Source: an uncultured Enterobacteriaceae bacterium (GTDB taxonomy: Bacteria > Pseudomonadota > Gammaproteobacteria > Enterobacterales > Enterobacteriaceae). Taken from it: 64,000 nt of DNA. The stretch's first letter is position 1. Each line of letters opens with the position of its first letter. The stretch is from NCBI GenBank assembly GCA_936920625.1, contig CAKZHC010000051.1, forward strand, positions 1 to 64,000, read 5' to 3'. Position numbers and translations under genes: made by a program. The notes beneath the pieces are model-generated. The model worked only from the letters and a program-made list of their open reading frames with translations, did not search any database and was not told the origin of the DNA. This document shows, piece after piece, positions 35,703-45,323 of the stretch.

Positions 35703-36254
35703 TTAGTGTCCAGAAAAATTTATAAGGCTGTGACTCTCAATGCCTAACTTTTTCAACCGGGCTTCACCGCCAAGATCACAGAGATTGATAATAAAAGCAG
35801 CGTGACTCACTATGCCTCCCGCCCGGCGGATCAGTTTTGCCGTTGCCTCAATCGTGCCCCCTGTGGCCAGCAAATCATCGACAATCAGGACTTTTTCACC
35901 GGGCCTGACAGCTCCCTGTTGTAATTCCAAAGAGTCACGGCCATATTCTAGCTCATAGCTTTCAGAAAGTATTTTGCCGGGAAGCTTACCCGGCTTGCGC
36001 ACTGCCACAAAACCAACACCCAGCCCCAGTGCAACGGGAGCACCAAATAAAAAACCTCGCGCTTCAGTCCCGGCAACCTTGTTGACTCCCTTGGAGAGAA
36101 AATAAGCAACCAGTAAATCTATACTGAGTGTAAACGCTTTTGGATCTGCCAGCATGCTAGTGATATCGCGAAAAAGAATGCCGGGTCTGGGGTAATCGGG
36201 AATACTGTTGATAGTACTTTTAAGAAACTGAATCTGCTGAGGGTTCGCGATCAT
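35703..36254 (-). CDS. apt: Adenine phosphoribosyltransferase
   Basis: 183 aa from ATG 36254, exactly the E. coli length; the longer upstream frame is not family sequence. Converts adenine + PRPP to AMP, purine salvage. Conserved IPDYPRPGILFRDITSMLADP, GTEARGFLFGAPVALGLGVGFV, and the PRPP-binding loop VLIVDDLLATGGTIEA. dnaX follows on the same strand after 86 bases, as in E. coli. Confidence 0.97.
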   Translation of the reverse strand: MIANPQQIQFLKSTINSIPDYPRPGILFRDITSMLADPKAFTLSIDLLVAYFLSKGVNKVAGTEARGFLFGAPVALGLGVGFVAVRKPGKLPGKILSESYELEYGRDSLELQQGAVRPGEKVLIVDDLLATGGTIEATAKLIRRAGGIVSHAAFIINLCDLGGEARLKKLGIESHSLINFSGH

Positions 36255-37094
36255 GATGTTGGCCTGAAGAATCGGATTCGATATTTGCGAGGTCCCACTG
36301 TTAAAGCAAAAATTGCTGAAATCAATCAGCCAACTTGTTATCAGGAGAAAAACGCACGCTAAAGCGCCCAAATTTATGTAAATCGCCGCATGATTGCAAC
36401 CATATTTATATTATTTCATCACACACTTCTTTGCATATCTGATGAAACCAGCCCACCGCCTGAGCCGTAAGAAAAAATAACCATTATTTGCCAAACAGTG
36501 CGCAGTGCATACGCAGCCTCAAAAGTCAGAACGTAAGGACACTATCAGAGTAACAGCAAAGTTATGTTTGCCATCTGAACTCTGGTAGCACCTGAGGTCA
36601 GACAATCACAGATGCTGATGCCGTAATGCATGAAACTATCACCTCAGTGAAGAATTTTCCTGGTAGTATCTGCATTGGGCAAAATAGTATTTTATACTCT
36701 CGTAAACTAACCTGAAATCACTATTTATTACCCAAACAACGATGAAAAGTGCGCGAAGGAAACGTTGAATAACCTCAGGCAGTTGAGCCAGATGGCCATA
36801 TTAGGAATATTATCAGGGATTGAACAGGCTATTAAACTGCGCAGAGAATACTGAAAGTTACAGAATTGAGGTGAAGTGCGCCTTCATCAGCCCTGAATTG
36901 TTTGATTATGTTTATTATGGTTAGTAATATAGCTTTTATACTAATAATTTTCAGATTTACCGGGCAAATGGCAGCTTACTGTCAGACATCAGACAGGTGA
37001 AAGCAACCCGCTCAGAACTCTACTTAGTGGTAACCTGCGCCTTATTGAACTGTAAGTTTTCATTTCTTAAGTTACCAAAAAAGGAGGAGTTCTG
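36255..37094. other. Gap between apt and rsmS
   Basis: 840 bases without a supported gene. In E. coli priC and ybaN lie between apt and rsmS (and mscK between rsmS and acrR). None is seen, and no convincing fragment of PriC could be read. AAGGAGG at 37081-37087 at the right end is the rsmS ribosome-binding site. Confidence 0.5.
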
Positions 37095-37259
37095 TTGCTG
37101 AAAAATGCCCTTGCTGAAGTCAAATTAGCCGTTGACCTAATCATGTTGCTGGAAGTAAATAATGTTAGTATCGATACGGTTCTCACCGCGCTTGAGATGG
37201 TTCGTAAAGATTATGAAAAAAAACGAGCCACTCTTCAGGATGATGATAAAGAGGGCTGA
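37095..37259 (+). CDS. rsmS: RsmS (YbaM), TTG start
   Basis: 54 aa, missed by ATG-based searches because it starts with TTG seven bases after a perfect AAGGAGG. Reads LLKNALAEVKLAVDLIMLLE, then VNNVSIDTVLTALEMVRKDYE and a charged tail. This aligns with E. coli RsmS/YbaM (VKLAVDLIVLLE; VLRALDIVKRDYEKK). RsmS was named in Pectobacterium as a pleiotropic regulator of secondary metabolism and virulence; the mechanism is unsettled. It converges on acrR and their 3' ends overlap by 25 bases. mscK, which separates the two in E. coli, is gone. Confidence 0.88.
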   Translation: MLKNALAEVKLAVDLIMLLEVNNVSIDTVLTALEMVRKDYEKKRATLQDDDKEG

Positions 37260-37885
37260 GTCAGCGTCGGGCTGTACTGCAGCATTTCAATCAGGGTAGC
37301 GACTAACAAAGACGCTTCCCCGGCCAGGTCAAAACTGTCAGGCATAAACAACCAGTTTTCAATCAATCCTGTTATATAAGCACGTATAATTACGGCTGCC
37401 CGCCGGATTGTTAAACCTTCAGAGAATTGTCCGGCGGCTATACACTGCTTAAGAGTAATTTCAATTTTATCATAACATTCAAGATAGAAACTTCTCTGCA
37501 TAACATGCAGTGTCTTCATTTCACCAACGAATTCACATTTGTGGAACATAATTTCTGAAACCTGGCGCCGACGTTGATCCTCTGCGGTTGTCTTGAGAAC
37601 GTAGACAAGCATGTCCCGCAACACAGCAACTGGATCTGATGGGTGCTTTAACCGATACGCTTGTGCCTGATTTTCTAGCAAAGAGTCCGACTGAGTAAGG
37701 AGCTCATTTAGTAAATCTGTTTTGTTTTTAAAATGCCAGTAAATGGCCCCACGGGTGACACCTGCTGCACAAGCGATATCTGCTAAAGACGTTGCAGACA
37801 CACCAAACTCAGAAAAACAGGAAACAGCAGCATCAATAATCTGGTTTCTTGTCTCTGTCGCCTGTTGTTTGGTTTTTCGTGCCAT
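37235..37885 (-). CDS. acrR: TetR-family repressor AcrR
   Basis: 216 aa (E. coli 215). Start at 37885 (MARKTKQQATETRNQIIDAA). N-terminal TetR helix-turn-helix: TSLADIACAAGVTRGAIYWHFKNKTDLL. The C-terminal ligand pocket follows (RRRQVSEIMFHKCEFVGEM; AAVIIRAYITGLIENWLF). In E. coli AcrR represses acrAB and itself, releasing DNA when drugs bind. The operator is perfectly preserved at 37916-37939, but the acrAB genes it should control are both pseudogenes. AcrR looks intact and may now serve only its own gene or other targets. Confidence 0.95.
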   Translation of the reverse strand: MARKTKQQATETRNQIIDAAVSCFSEFGVSATSLADIACAAGVTRGAIYWHFKNKTDLLNELLTQSDSLLENQAQAYRLKHPSDPVAVLRDMLVYVLKTTAEDQRRRQVSEIMFHKCEFVGEMKTLHVMQRSFYLECYDKIEITLKQCIAAGQFSEGLTIRRAAVIIRAYITGLIENWLFMPDSFDLAGEASLLVATLIEMLQYSPTLTQPSLSSS

Positions 37886-37915
37886 AAGAAATGTGATTTT
37901 ACATTTATTGTAATT

Positions 37916-37939
37916 TACATACATTCAAGAATGTATGTA
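37916..37939. promoter_or_regulatory. AcrR operator between acrR and acrA
   Basis: TACATACATT-CAAG-AATGTATGTA, a perfect 10-bp inverted repeat with a 4-base centre. It corresponds to the E. coli AcrR operator (TACATACATTTGTGAATGTATGTA), differing only in the centre. It lies 31 bases upstream of the acrR start and would cover the divergent promoters. Confidence 0.95.
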
Positions 37940-38025
37940 ATATATCATAATAGCTAGTTTTATAACAGTATACGGAGATAGCAATTTTTGTGCTCCATAC
38001 TGAACAGAACATTGGAGGTTTATTT

Positions 38026-39229
38026 ATGGTTAAAAAACAAAGGGTTACGTTTGTAGCCCTTGTTGTAATACTCTCAAGCAGTATGATGCTGGCAGCATGT
38101 GACAATAATACACATACCGCCTCACATCAAGCGCCTGAAGTAGGTGTAGTGACATTAAAGAGTACATCGCTAACTATCACCACTGACCTTCCCGGCCGGA
38201 CTTCCCCATTTCGTATTGCGGAAATCCGCCCACAAGTATCCGGTATTATTCTTAAACGTAATTTCACCGAAGGCAGCGAAATTAAAGCAGGCGAGTCGCT
38301 ATATCAGATTGATCCAGCGACTTATAAGGCAGATTACGATAAAGCTAAAGGCGATCTTGCTCAGGCCCAGGCTAATGCCTAGGTTGCAGCCATGACACTG
38401 AAACGTTACAAAACGCTGCTACATACTCACTATATTAGTCAGCAAGACTATGATAATGCCTCGGGTACAGCAGCTCAGACTGCCGCTGCGGTAAAGATAG
38501 CACAGGCAGCGGTGGAATCGGCGCGCATCAGTCTGGCATATACCAAAGTCAAGTCGCCTATCGATGGCCGTATTGGTAAATCTTCAGTAACATGAGGGTG
38601 CGCTAGTGAATTCTGGTCAGGCCAGTCCGCTGTCAACCGTTCAGCAGCTTGATCCCATTTATGTCGACGTGACCCAACCCAGCAGTGACTATATAAGGCT
38701 TCGCCGCCAGCTCGAAGAGGGTAGATTAAGCAACAGCAAGGTAAAGCCCAAGTTAAGCTGATAACACAGGATAGCAAAGAGTATTCCCAGCCAAGTACGC
38801 TGGAATTCTCAGACGTGACAGTTGATCAAACTACTGGATCCATCACACTGCGCGCTATTTTTCCAAATCCTCAGCATCATCTGCTACCGGGAATGTTCGT
38901 TCGTGCCCGTCTGGAAGAAGGAACTAATCCCGATGCACTTCTCGTGTCGTGCCCCAGCAGGCGGTGACCCGCACGCCAGCAGGTCAGGCAACTACAATGG
39001 TGGTCGGTACTGATAATAAAGTCACCAGTCGCATTATCAAAGCAAAGCAGAGCAAGCAATCGGCGACAAATGGCTCGTCACCAGTGGATTAAAAAACGGT
39101 GACCGTGTCATTGTTACCGGATTACAACGTGTAAAACCCGGCATGCAGGTGGAACCAAAAGAGATGGGTGGCCAGGCGCAAAATGACCAGGCTTCACCCA
39201 CTAAGACATCATCTGAGCAGAGTAAATAA
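38026..39229 (+). pseudogene. acrA: Efflux periplasmic adaptor AcrA, multiply disrupted
   Basis: Remnant of the lipoprotein adaptor that links AcrB to TolC. It starts well, with GGAGG before ATG and a lipobox MLAAC. Homology covers the whole E. coli protein, but at least five lesions are readable: CAG to TAG at 38380-38382; an extra T at about 38593 creating TGA after SSVT; loss of one A near 38728 (TTAAGCAA for TTAAAGCAA); an extra GT near 38943-38948; and five extra bases near 39048-39056 (AGCAA). The net shift (+7) agrees with the frame of the final TAA at 39227-39229. Intact pieces include TDLPGRTSPFRIAEIRPQVS and DVTVDQTTGSITLRAIFPNP. It cannot give a functional adaptor. Confidence 0.95.
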
Positions 39230-39254
39230 GCCTCAATTAAGGAACCGTTGATTC

Positions 39255-42200
39255 ATGGCCAAGTTTTTTATCGATCGCCCCATTTTTGCTTGGGTAATCG
39301 CCATCATTATCATGCTGGCGGGCGCACTATCGATCATCAATCTGCCCGTTGAGCAATATCCCCAGGTTGCTCCGCCAGCAATTAAGATCCGGGCAATTTA
39401 TCCTAGTGCAGACGCCAAAACGCTTCAGGATTCTGTCACTCAGGTGATTGAACAGAACATGAATGGACTCGATGGCTTGATGTATATGGCCTCAAGTAGT
39501 GATTCATCGGGTACGCTGCAATTGACACTGACGTTTCAATCTGGGACCAATCCAGATATTGCTCAGGTGCAGGTACAGAATAAACTACAGCTGGCTATGC
39601 CATTGCTGCCACAAGAAGTGCAACAACAGGGTATTCAGGTAGAAAAATCATCCAGTAGCTTTCTGATGGTGGCAGGTTTTATCAATACCAACGGCACTAT
39701 GAATCAGAACGATATTGCAGACTATATTGCTTCAAATATCAAAGATCCTATCAGCCGGACGTCAGGTGTAGGAGACACTCAGATATTTGGTGCACAATAT
39801 GCGATGCGCATCTGGCTCGACCCCCATAAACTCAACGATTACCAACTGACGCCGGTTGATGTGATCAACGCACTGAAAATTCAAAATACTCAGATTGCTG
39901 CTGGTCAGCTGGGCGGTACACCTCCCGTACCAGGGCAGCAACTCAATGCCTCCATTATCGTTCAGACACGCCTGACAACCACCAAAGAGTTCGGCAAAAT
40001 CTTTCTGAAAGTTAATAGCGACGGCTCCCAGGTACTATTGCGTGATGTGGCAAAAATTGAACTGGGGGGAGAAAACTACGAGATCATCGCCCGCTTTAAT
40101 GGTGAACCAGCATCGGGCATCGGAATTATGATGGCCACAGGAGCAAATGCGCTGAACACTGCCGCCGCAGTGAAAGCGACTCTGGCAAAACTGGAACCCT
40201 TTTTCCCATCAGGGCTGAAAGTGGTTTATCCCTATGATACAACTCCCTTTATTACGATTTCAATTCACGAGGTGGTCAAAACACTCTTTGAGGCGGTATT
40301 ACTCGTTTTTCTCGTTATGTATCTGTTTTTACAGAGCTTTCGTACCACAATCATTCCAGCAATTACTGTGCCGGTGGTTCTGCTGGGAACATTCGCTATC
40401 CTTGCCGCTTTTGGTTACTCAATCAATACCCTGACGATGTTTGCAATGGTACTCGCTATAGGAATGTTGGTAGATGATGCGATTGTGGTGGTCGAAAACG
40501 TTGAACGTATTATGAGTGAAGAGGGCCTGTCACCCAGAGAAGCAACGCGAAAATCAATGGGACAGATACAGTCAGCGCTGGTAGGGATTGCTATGGTGCT
40601 ATCAGCTGTATTTATTCCGATGGCATTCTTTGGTGGCTCAACAGGGGTAATATATCGTCAGTTCTCAATCACTATCGTATCGGCAATGATTCTGTCAGTG
40701 ATTGTGGCGATCATCCTGACCCCCGCACTCTGCGCCACTATGTTAAAACCTATAGAAAAAGGTTCTCACGGTAAAACTTCAGGCTTTTTTGGCTGGTTTA
40801 ATCAGATATTCGATAAAAGCAGCCATCATTACGTAAAATAGTGTAAGCCGCATTGTCCAGCGTACGGGCCGCTATCTGGTAATTTATCTGGTCATTGTCA
40901 TTGGTCTGGGATATTTATTTATAAAACTCCCCTCCTCCTTTTTGCCCGAAGAGGACCAGGGCCTTCTGTTGGCTCAGGCACAATTGCCATCGGGCGCAAC
41001 TCAGGAACGCACTCAAAAAGTGTTGGACCAGGTCACTCACTATTTTCTGACTAATGAAAAAAATGACGTGAAATCAGTGTTCACTGTCAATGGTTTCGGC
41101 TTTGCAGGGCGCGGCCAGAATACCGGTATAGCTTTTGTCAGCCTGAAACCCTGGGATGATCGAAAAAACAAAAAAGATAAAGTTCCTGCGATTGCAGCGC
41201 GGGCTACTAAGGCATTCAGTCAGATCAAAGACGCCATAGTTTTTCCATTCAACCTTCCAGCGATTATCGAATTGGGTACTGCCACAGGATTCGATTTCGA
41301 ACTGATAGACCAGGCTGGTCTCGGGCACGATAAGCTGACACAGGCGCGTAATCAGCTTTTAGGACTTACAGCACAGCATCCCGATACTCTGATTGGTGTT
41401 CGCCCTAACGGGCTTGATGATACACCACAATACAAACTGACCATTGATCAGGAAAAAGCTTCTGCACTAGGAGTTTCTCTGTCTGATATCAATACCACGA
41501 TAGGAACATCCTGGGGTGGCAGTTATATTAATGACTTTATTGATCGTGGGCGGGTAAAAAAAGTTTATGTAATGGCATTAGCGCAATATCGCATGCTGCC
41601 AGACGATATCAATAACTGGTTCGTACGTGCGAACAATGGTGTCATGGTTCCTGTCAGTACTTTCGCCAGTGGTAAGTGGATTTACGGCTCTCCACGTCTT
41701 GAACGTTATAACGGACTGCCTTCTATGGAAATTCTCGGCCAGGCAGCTCCTGGTAAGAGTTCCGGTGATGCCATGAAACTCATGGAACAGCTTGCAAAAC
41801 AATTACCAGAGGGCATTGGTTACGACTGGACAGGCATGTCCTATCAGGAGCGTTTATCTGGCAATCAGGCACCCGCCCTGATAGCCATTTCATTACTCGT
41901 AGTCTTTCTCTGCCTGGCCGCTCTTTGTGAAAGCTGGTCCATTCCATTTTCCGTCATTCTGGTAGTACCGCTTGGTGTAATTGGAGCGGTAATTGCAACC
42001 TCTATGCGCGGATTTAGTAATGACGTTTATTTCCTGGTGGGTTTGTTAACAATCATTGGTCTTTCAGCTAAAAACGCCATCCTCATTGTGGAATTTGCCA
42101 AAGACCAAATGGAGATCGAGGGTAAAGGTTTGATAGAAGCTACGCTTACAGCCGCACGTATGCGTCTGAGACCCATTCTGATGACTTCGCTGGCATTTAT

Positions 42201-42390
42201 TCTTGGAGTACTCCCCCTCGCCATCAGTTCCGGAGCGGGCTCTGGAGCACAGAATGCAGTAGGTACAGGCGTAGTGGGAGGAATGGTAACTGCAACTGTG
42301 CTCGCTATTTACTTTGTCCCTGTGTTCTTCGTGGTAGTACGACGCCGTTTCAGTAAGTACAGAAAAAATTTGCAGACGCACTCAAATTAA
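39255..42390 (+). pseudogene. acrB: RND multidrug pump AcrB, split by one frameshift
   Basis: Proton-driven trimeric drug exporter. The first 528 codons are intact (MAKFFIDRPIFAWVIAIIIM; the proton-relay pair in MLVDDAIVVVEN). They then reach SSHHYVK and TAG at 40839-40841. Removing one A from AAAA at 40835-40838 restores SSHHYVNSVSRIVQRTGRYL and continues through LPEEDQGLLLAQAQLPSGAT to the C-terminal half (GFGFAGRGQNTGIAFVSLK; GLSAKNAILIVEFAKD). The restored protein would be 1044 aa (E. coli 1049). The only lesion seen is a homopolymer +1 insertion, so acrB broke more recently than acrA or has been under weaker decay. The second half has its own ATG at 40942 but lacks half the membrane domain. 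Confidence 0.93.
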
Positions 42391-42420
42391 CAGCCTCTGC
42401 CAATTATGACACTACAATTT

Positions 42421-42449
42421 AAGAGGTTTCTTTCGGGTTACCTCTTTTT
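42421..42449 (+). terminator. Terminator after acrB
   Basis: AAGAGGT (42421-42427) and ACCTCTT (42440-42446) form a 7-bp stem followed by TTT, 31 bases after the acrB stop. The 864-base interval 42391-43254 is otherwise AT-rich and shows no gene before tomB. Confidence 0.75.
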
Positions 42450-43254
42450 ACATCAACAGTAATTTAACCAGAAAAATGCAGGACAGGATGAGAGAACAAG
42501 ATTATCATATCTGTGCTATGATAAAATATTTATACTTTCTAAAGATATTACAAAAAAATTATTTAGCAAAAAATCCAGAAGTATTGCATATTGGTTTAAT
42601 GCTGCTCATCATGTCATTGCTGGAATGACATAAGTTAGAGACAATTTCAAATAATTCATGTATCACGGATAGCAAATCTATATCATGATAGATGGGCTGC
42701 AATACCAAGGAGCCATAATTCCAACATCCAGATAACCCGGAAAAGGCCTGACATATAGTCAACCATATAAATTATATGATTTCATTTTAATATCGCTATC
42801 AGAATTTCTTGTCAGGAGTTAATTGTCAAACACTGTCAAAATTTCTGATTTTTGATTTAACAGACAGCATAGTAACCATCAAGTGATTGCACCAGATAGA
42901 TATAATAGACAATCTTTTTTCCAGGCCCTGGTTTTTATCGCAACAGTTACGGAATAAAGTTATAATATGAGTATCGTGCTGACAGGAGCTATCTTAAATT
43001 CCTTCTATGATATCAATGTATCATCAGAGCAGAAAAAGTTAGCCATTCATCTTCTGGCGTACTCTTATTCTTAATCATTTCATTAGAGGGCAATGCAGTC
43101 TGACTGCTAAATTGTAATTACGAGTTGCTTATAGTTCTGTTTCAATAATTAACGCTTTTAATTAAAGATTAGGTCGTATTAAGTTATGGGACACATTTTC
43201 CCTAACTACTTATTGAACAATCTGATTAATTTTTTTGCTACAGGGGGGAAAAAG
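42450..43254. other. AT-rich gap between acrB and tomB
   Basis: About 800 bases with no supported gene. It must contain the tomB-hha promoter, which I could not define. A run of G residues (CAGGGGGG) before the tomB ATG may act as ribosome-binding site. Confidence 0.4.
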
Positions 43255-43623
43255 ATGGACGAATACTCACCGAAAAGGCATGATATTGCTCAGCTAAAAT
43301 TTTTGTGTCATAACTTGTATGATGCGAGTCTTGAAACACTGAACAACTCACATCATGGTTGGATTAATGACCCAACGTCTGCCTTTAATCTACAACTCAA
43401 TGAGTTAATTGAGCATATTGCAAATTTAACAATGAGCTACAAGATAAAGCATCTTGAAGACAGTGTAATGATTGCCAAAATTGATCATTATCTGGACAGC
43501 ACATTTATGCTTTTTAGTAGCTACGGGATTAATGCTCAGGAATTACAATGCTGGCAACATTTAGCAGAGACGTTGTTCAGGTTTTTTGACGAGGAGTGTG
43601 TGAACTGCTTTTTGCATGCATAA
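43255..43623 (+). CDS. tomB: Hha antitoxin/biofilm modulator TomB
   Basis: 122 aa. Start at 43255 (MDEYSPKRHDIAQLKFLC), identical to the E. coli N-terminus; upstream in-frame codons are not conserved. HGWINDPTSAFNLQLNELIEHIANL and LDSTFMLFSSYGINAQELQ are family-specific. In E. coli TomB counters Hha and affects biofilm formation, and an oxidised Cys has been implicated. The C-terminus has three Cys (ECVNCFLHA region and ELQCW). Upstream of hha in the usual tomB-hha operon. Confidence 0.95.
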   Translation: MDEYSPKRHDIAQLKFLCHNLYDASLETLNNSHHGWINDPTSAFNLQLNELIEHIANLTMSYKIKHLEDSVMIAKIDHYLDSTFMLFSSYGINAQELQCWQHLAETLFRFFDEECVNCFLHA

Positions 43624-43667
43624 GCTACACATACCAGTAACTTATTATTTTTATTATGGTTTAAAAC

Positions 43668-43886
43668 ATGACTGAAAAAGCCCTTACCAAAAACGACTAT
43701 CTGTTGCGCCTGCGCAAATGCCGTTCAATTGATACGCTTGAACGAGTTATTGAAAAAAATAAATATGAATTATCAGACGAAGAGCTTGCTGTGTTTTATT
43801 CTGCCGCTGATCATCGGCTGGCTGAATTGACCATGAATAAGTTATACGACAAAGTGCCAGTCTCTGTCTGGAAGTATGTTCGCTGA
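43668..43886 (+). CDS. hha: Hemolysin-expression modulator Hha
   Basis: 72 aa, E. coli length. Small all-helical partner of H-NS/StpA that helps silence horizontally acquired genes. Conserved KNDYLLRLRKCRSIDTLERVIEKNKYELSDEEL and FYSAADHRLAELTMNKLYDKVPVSVWKYVR. Second gene of tomB-hha, 44 bases after tomB. Retention of Hha fits a genome that still carries AT-rich accessory DNA. Confidence 0.97.
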   Translation: MTEKALTKNDYLLRLRKCRSIDTLERVIEKNKYELSDEELAVFYSAADHRLAELTMNKLYDKVPVSVWKYVR

Positions 43887-43931
43887 TAGCTGATAGTAAA
43901 TATAACGAACGATGTTACATAAAGGCTGAAT

Positions 43932-44044
43932 GGCGGAAGCTCTGCCAGCTGCATCCCGGCACACACATCATCTGCTGCGGCTGCTTTCTTCCGAACCTGA
44001 CCGGATTCACAGATTAGCATTGCGGGAGAACCAACAGAGCTTCC
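43932..44044 (-). ncRNA. ffs: 4.5S RNA of the signal recognition particle
   Basis: About 113 nt on the minus strand. Terminal stem GGAAGCTCTG pairs perfectly with CAGAGCTTCC; in E. coli it is GGGGGCTCTG with CAGGGCCCCC, so several base pairs have changed together. TTGGTTCTCCCGCAA follows, and the Ffh-binding hairpin GGTCAGGTTCGGAAGAAAGCAGCC has the GGAA tetraloop and conserved asymmetric loops. Then GTGTGCCGGGATGCAGCTGG. Neighbour atl is divergent, as in E. coli. Essential for co-translational targeting of membrane proteins. Confidence 0.97.
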
Positions 44045-44199
44045 ATAGGCACCCTAAAATTCAGGGCCCAAGCATTATCAATGAAGCTCCTGGCAATTGC
44101 AAGCATCGGTGCATTCGGGCACCACCGTTGTTTCCATGCCCCTTTTTCTCGCTACGAGTAACACCTGCAAGTAACACGTTAAACACACCTTCATCATCT

Positions 44200-44535
44200 A
44201 TGTCAGATAAAAAAATTTTAACGAAATATTGCCCGCAAGAGTTCCGCCAGCGCGTCTGGCAGGTGCTGATGGCTGTCCCATATGGCAGAGTTGCAACCTA
44301 CGGTGATATAGCCAGGCTCGCAGGCACACCCAGAGCAGCCCGGCAGGTAGGAGCTATTCTTAAATGTCTGCCCAAAGAGAGCACGCTGCCATGGCATCGT
44401 ATCGTCAACCATCAGGGGAGCATCTCACTCACTGGAACCGCCAGAGAACGCCAGCGCACTACTTTAGTGGCAGAAGGCGTTATCGTCACTCCTCAGGGCA
44501 AAATTTCACTAACCCGTTATCGCTGGATAATATAA
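44200..44535 (+). CDS. atl: Alkyltransferase-like DNA repair protein Atl (YbaZ)
   Basis: 111 aa from ATG 44200; the long open frame upstream overlaps ffs and is not coding. DNA-binding domain of the MGMT family: FRQRVWQVLMAVPYGRVATYGDIARLAGTPRAARQVGAIL, with PWHR where O6-alkylguanine transferases have PCHR. The Cys-to-Trp change means it binds O6-alkylguanine lesions without repairing them and channels them to nucleotide excision repair. C-terminal RYRWII matches the family. Neighbour of ffs as in E. coli. Confidence 0.95.
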   Translation: MSDKKILTKYCPQEFRQRVWQVLMAVPYGRVATYGDIARLAGTPRAARQVGAILKCLPKESTLPWHRIVNHQGSISLTGTARERQRTTLVAEGVIVTPQGKISLTRYRWII

Positions 44536-44617
44536 AATTCTGCTGAACACACGGTGAGTTGCCCATGCAAACTTTTATTGCATCGCGAACAGATAGTAAA
44601 CAAAGAAATGTCTCACT

Positions 44618-45118
44618 TTAAGGGGCATCTGAAGCCGTGTCAGATGCCGCAGGCACCGCTTTATTAGGCACGAGCACTAGCTTCAGATCCTGCATCGTGC
44701 CCCCTCGCTTAGCCACTGGTTCAACTTTTTCAGGGACGAAAGCCAATTGACCATCCGTAGTTATTGCTGCACTGAGGATAGCATTTGCTCCTAGTTTAAT
44801 ATCTGCTGGATCATAGGGCAGTTCGAAATTAAATGGCGACTGTTTGTCTTGTGTTGTGACAACCTGCCGGGATACGATGGCTACAGGCCCCCCTCCCTGT
44901 GATAGCTCAGAAATCGTTACTGTCAATTGAGAGTTTAATGGCAGTTTGACGTTTTTCGGAATCAAAATTGAACCCCTGACCATTTTCTTATTATGAGGCA
45001 CACTCTGCTCGCCACTCGTTGCCTCCGATACCACGGCAGATGCGCCTTTACCGTCGTTAGCATTGCAAGAAAAAATTACTGTCAGGGCAGCCCCACTCAA
45101 TAAATGCCATAATTTCAT
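44618..45118 (-). CDS. ybaY: YbaY-family lipoprotein
   Basis: 166 aa from ATG 45118. Signal MKLWHLLSGAALTVIFSC with acylated Cys18, then a low-complexity linker and a single YbaY domain (VRGSILIPKNVKLPLNSQLTVTISEL; KQSPFNFELPYDPADIKLGANAILSAAITTDGQLAFV; LKLVLVP). In E. coli it is an outer-membrane lipoprotein of unknown function, linked to osmotic or stress conditions. The lipobox residue before Cys is Ser, acceptable but not ideal. Divergent from tesB, as in E. coli. Confidence 0.92.
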   Translation of the reverse strand: MKLWHLLSGAALTVIFSCNANDGKGASAVVSEATSGEQSVPHNKKMVRGSILIPKNVKLPLNSQLTVTISELSQGGGPVAIVSRQVVTTQDKQSPFNFELPYDPADIKLGANAILSAAITTDGQLAFVPEKVEPVAKRGGTMQDLKLVLVPNKAVPAASDTASDAP

Positions 45119-45323
45119 TGACAACTTCTCCTTATGAACAGCGTTAGTCAAAGCATTAGAATAAAAAAACTGCTATGCATTATGTTTTTAATCCTGGCAC
45201 AAATTACTTTTTTTGCAGATTAAGCACGCAGAAAGTTTTCAGACCTGATCTCTCCTTGTTGAGGGATTGCCGAAATAGGTCAAATTATGCAAACTTAACT
45301 TTCAATAATTAAGGAAGGGGTTC

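Noticed and set aside
40942..42390. C-terminal half of AcrB as a separate gene
   Set aside because: It is the direct continuation of acrB after a one-base insertion and lacks half of the membrane domain.
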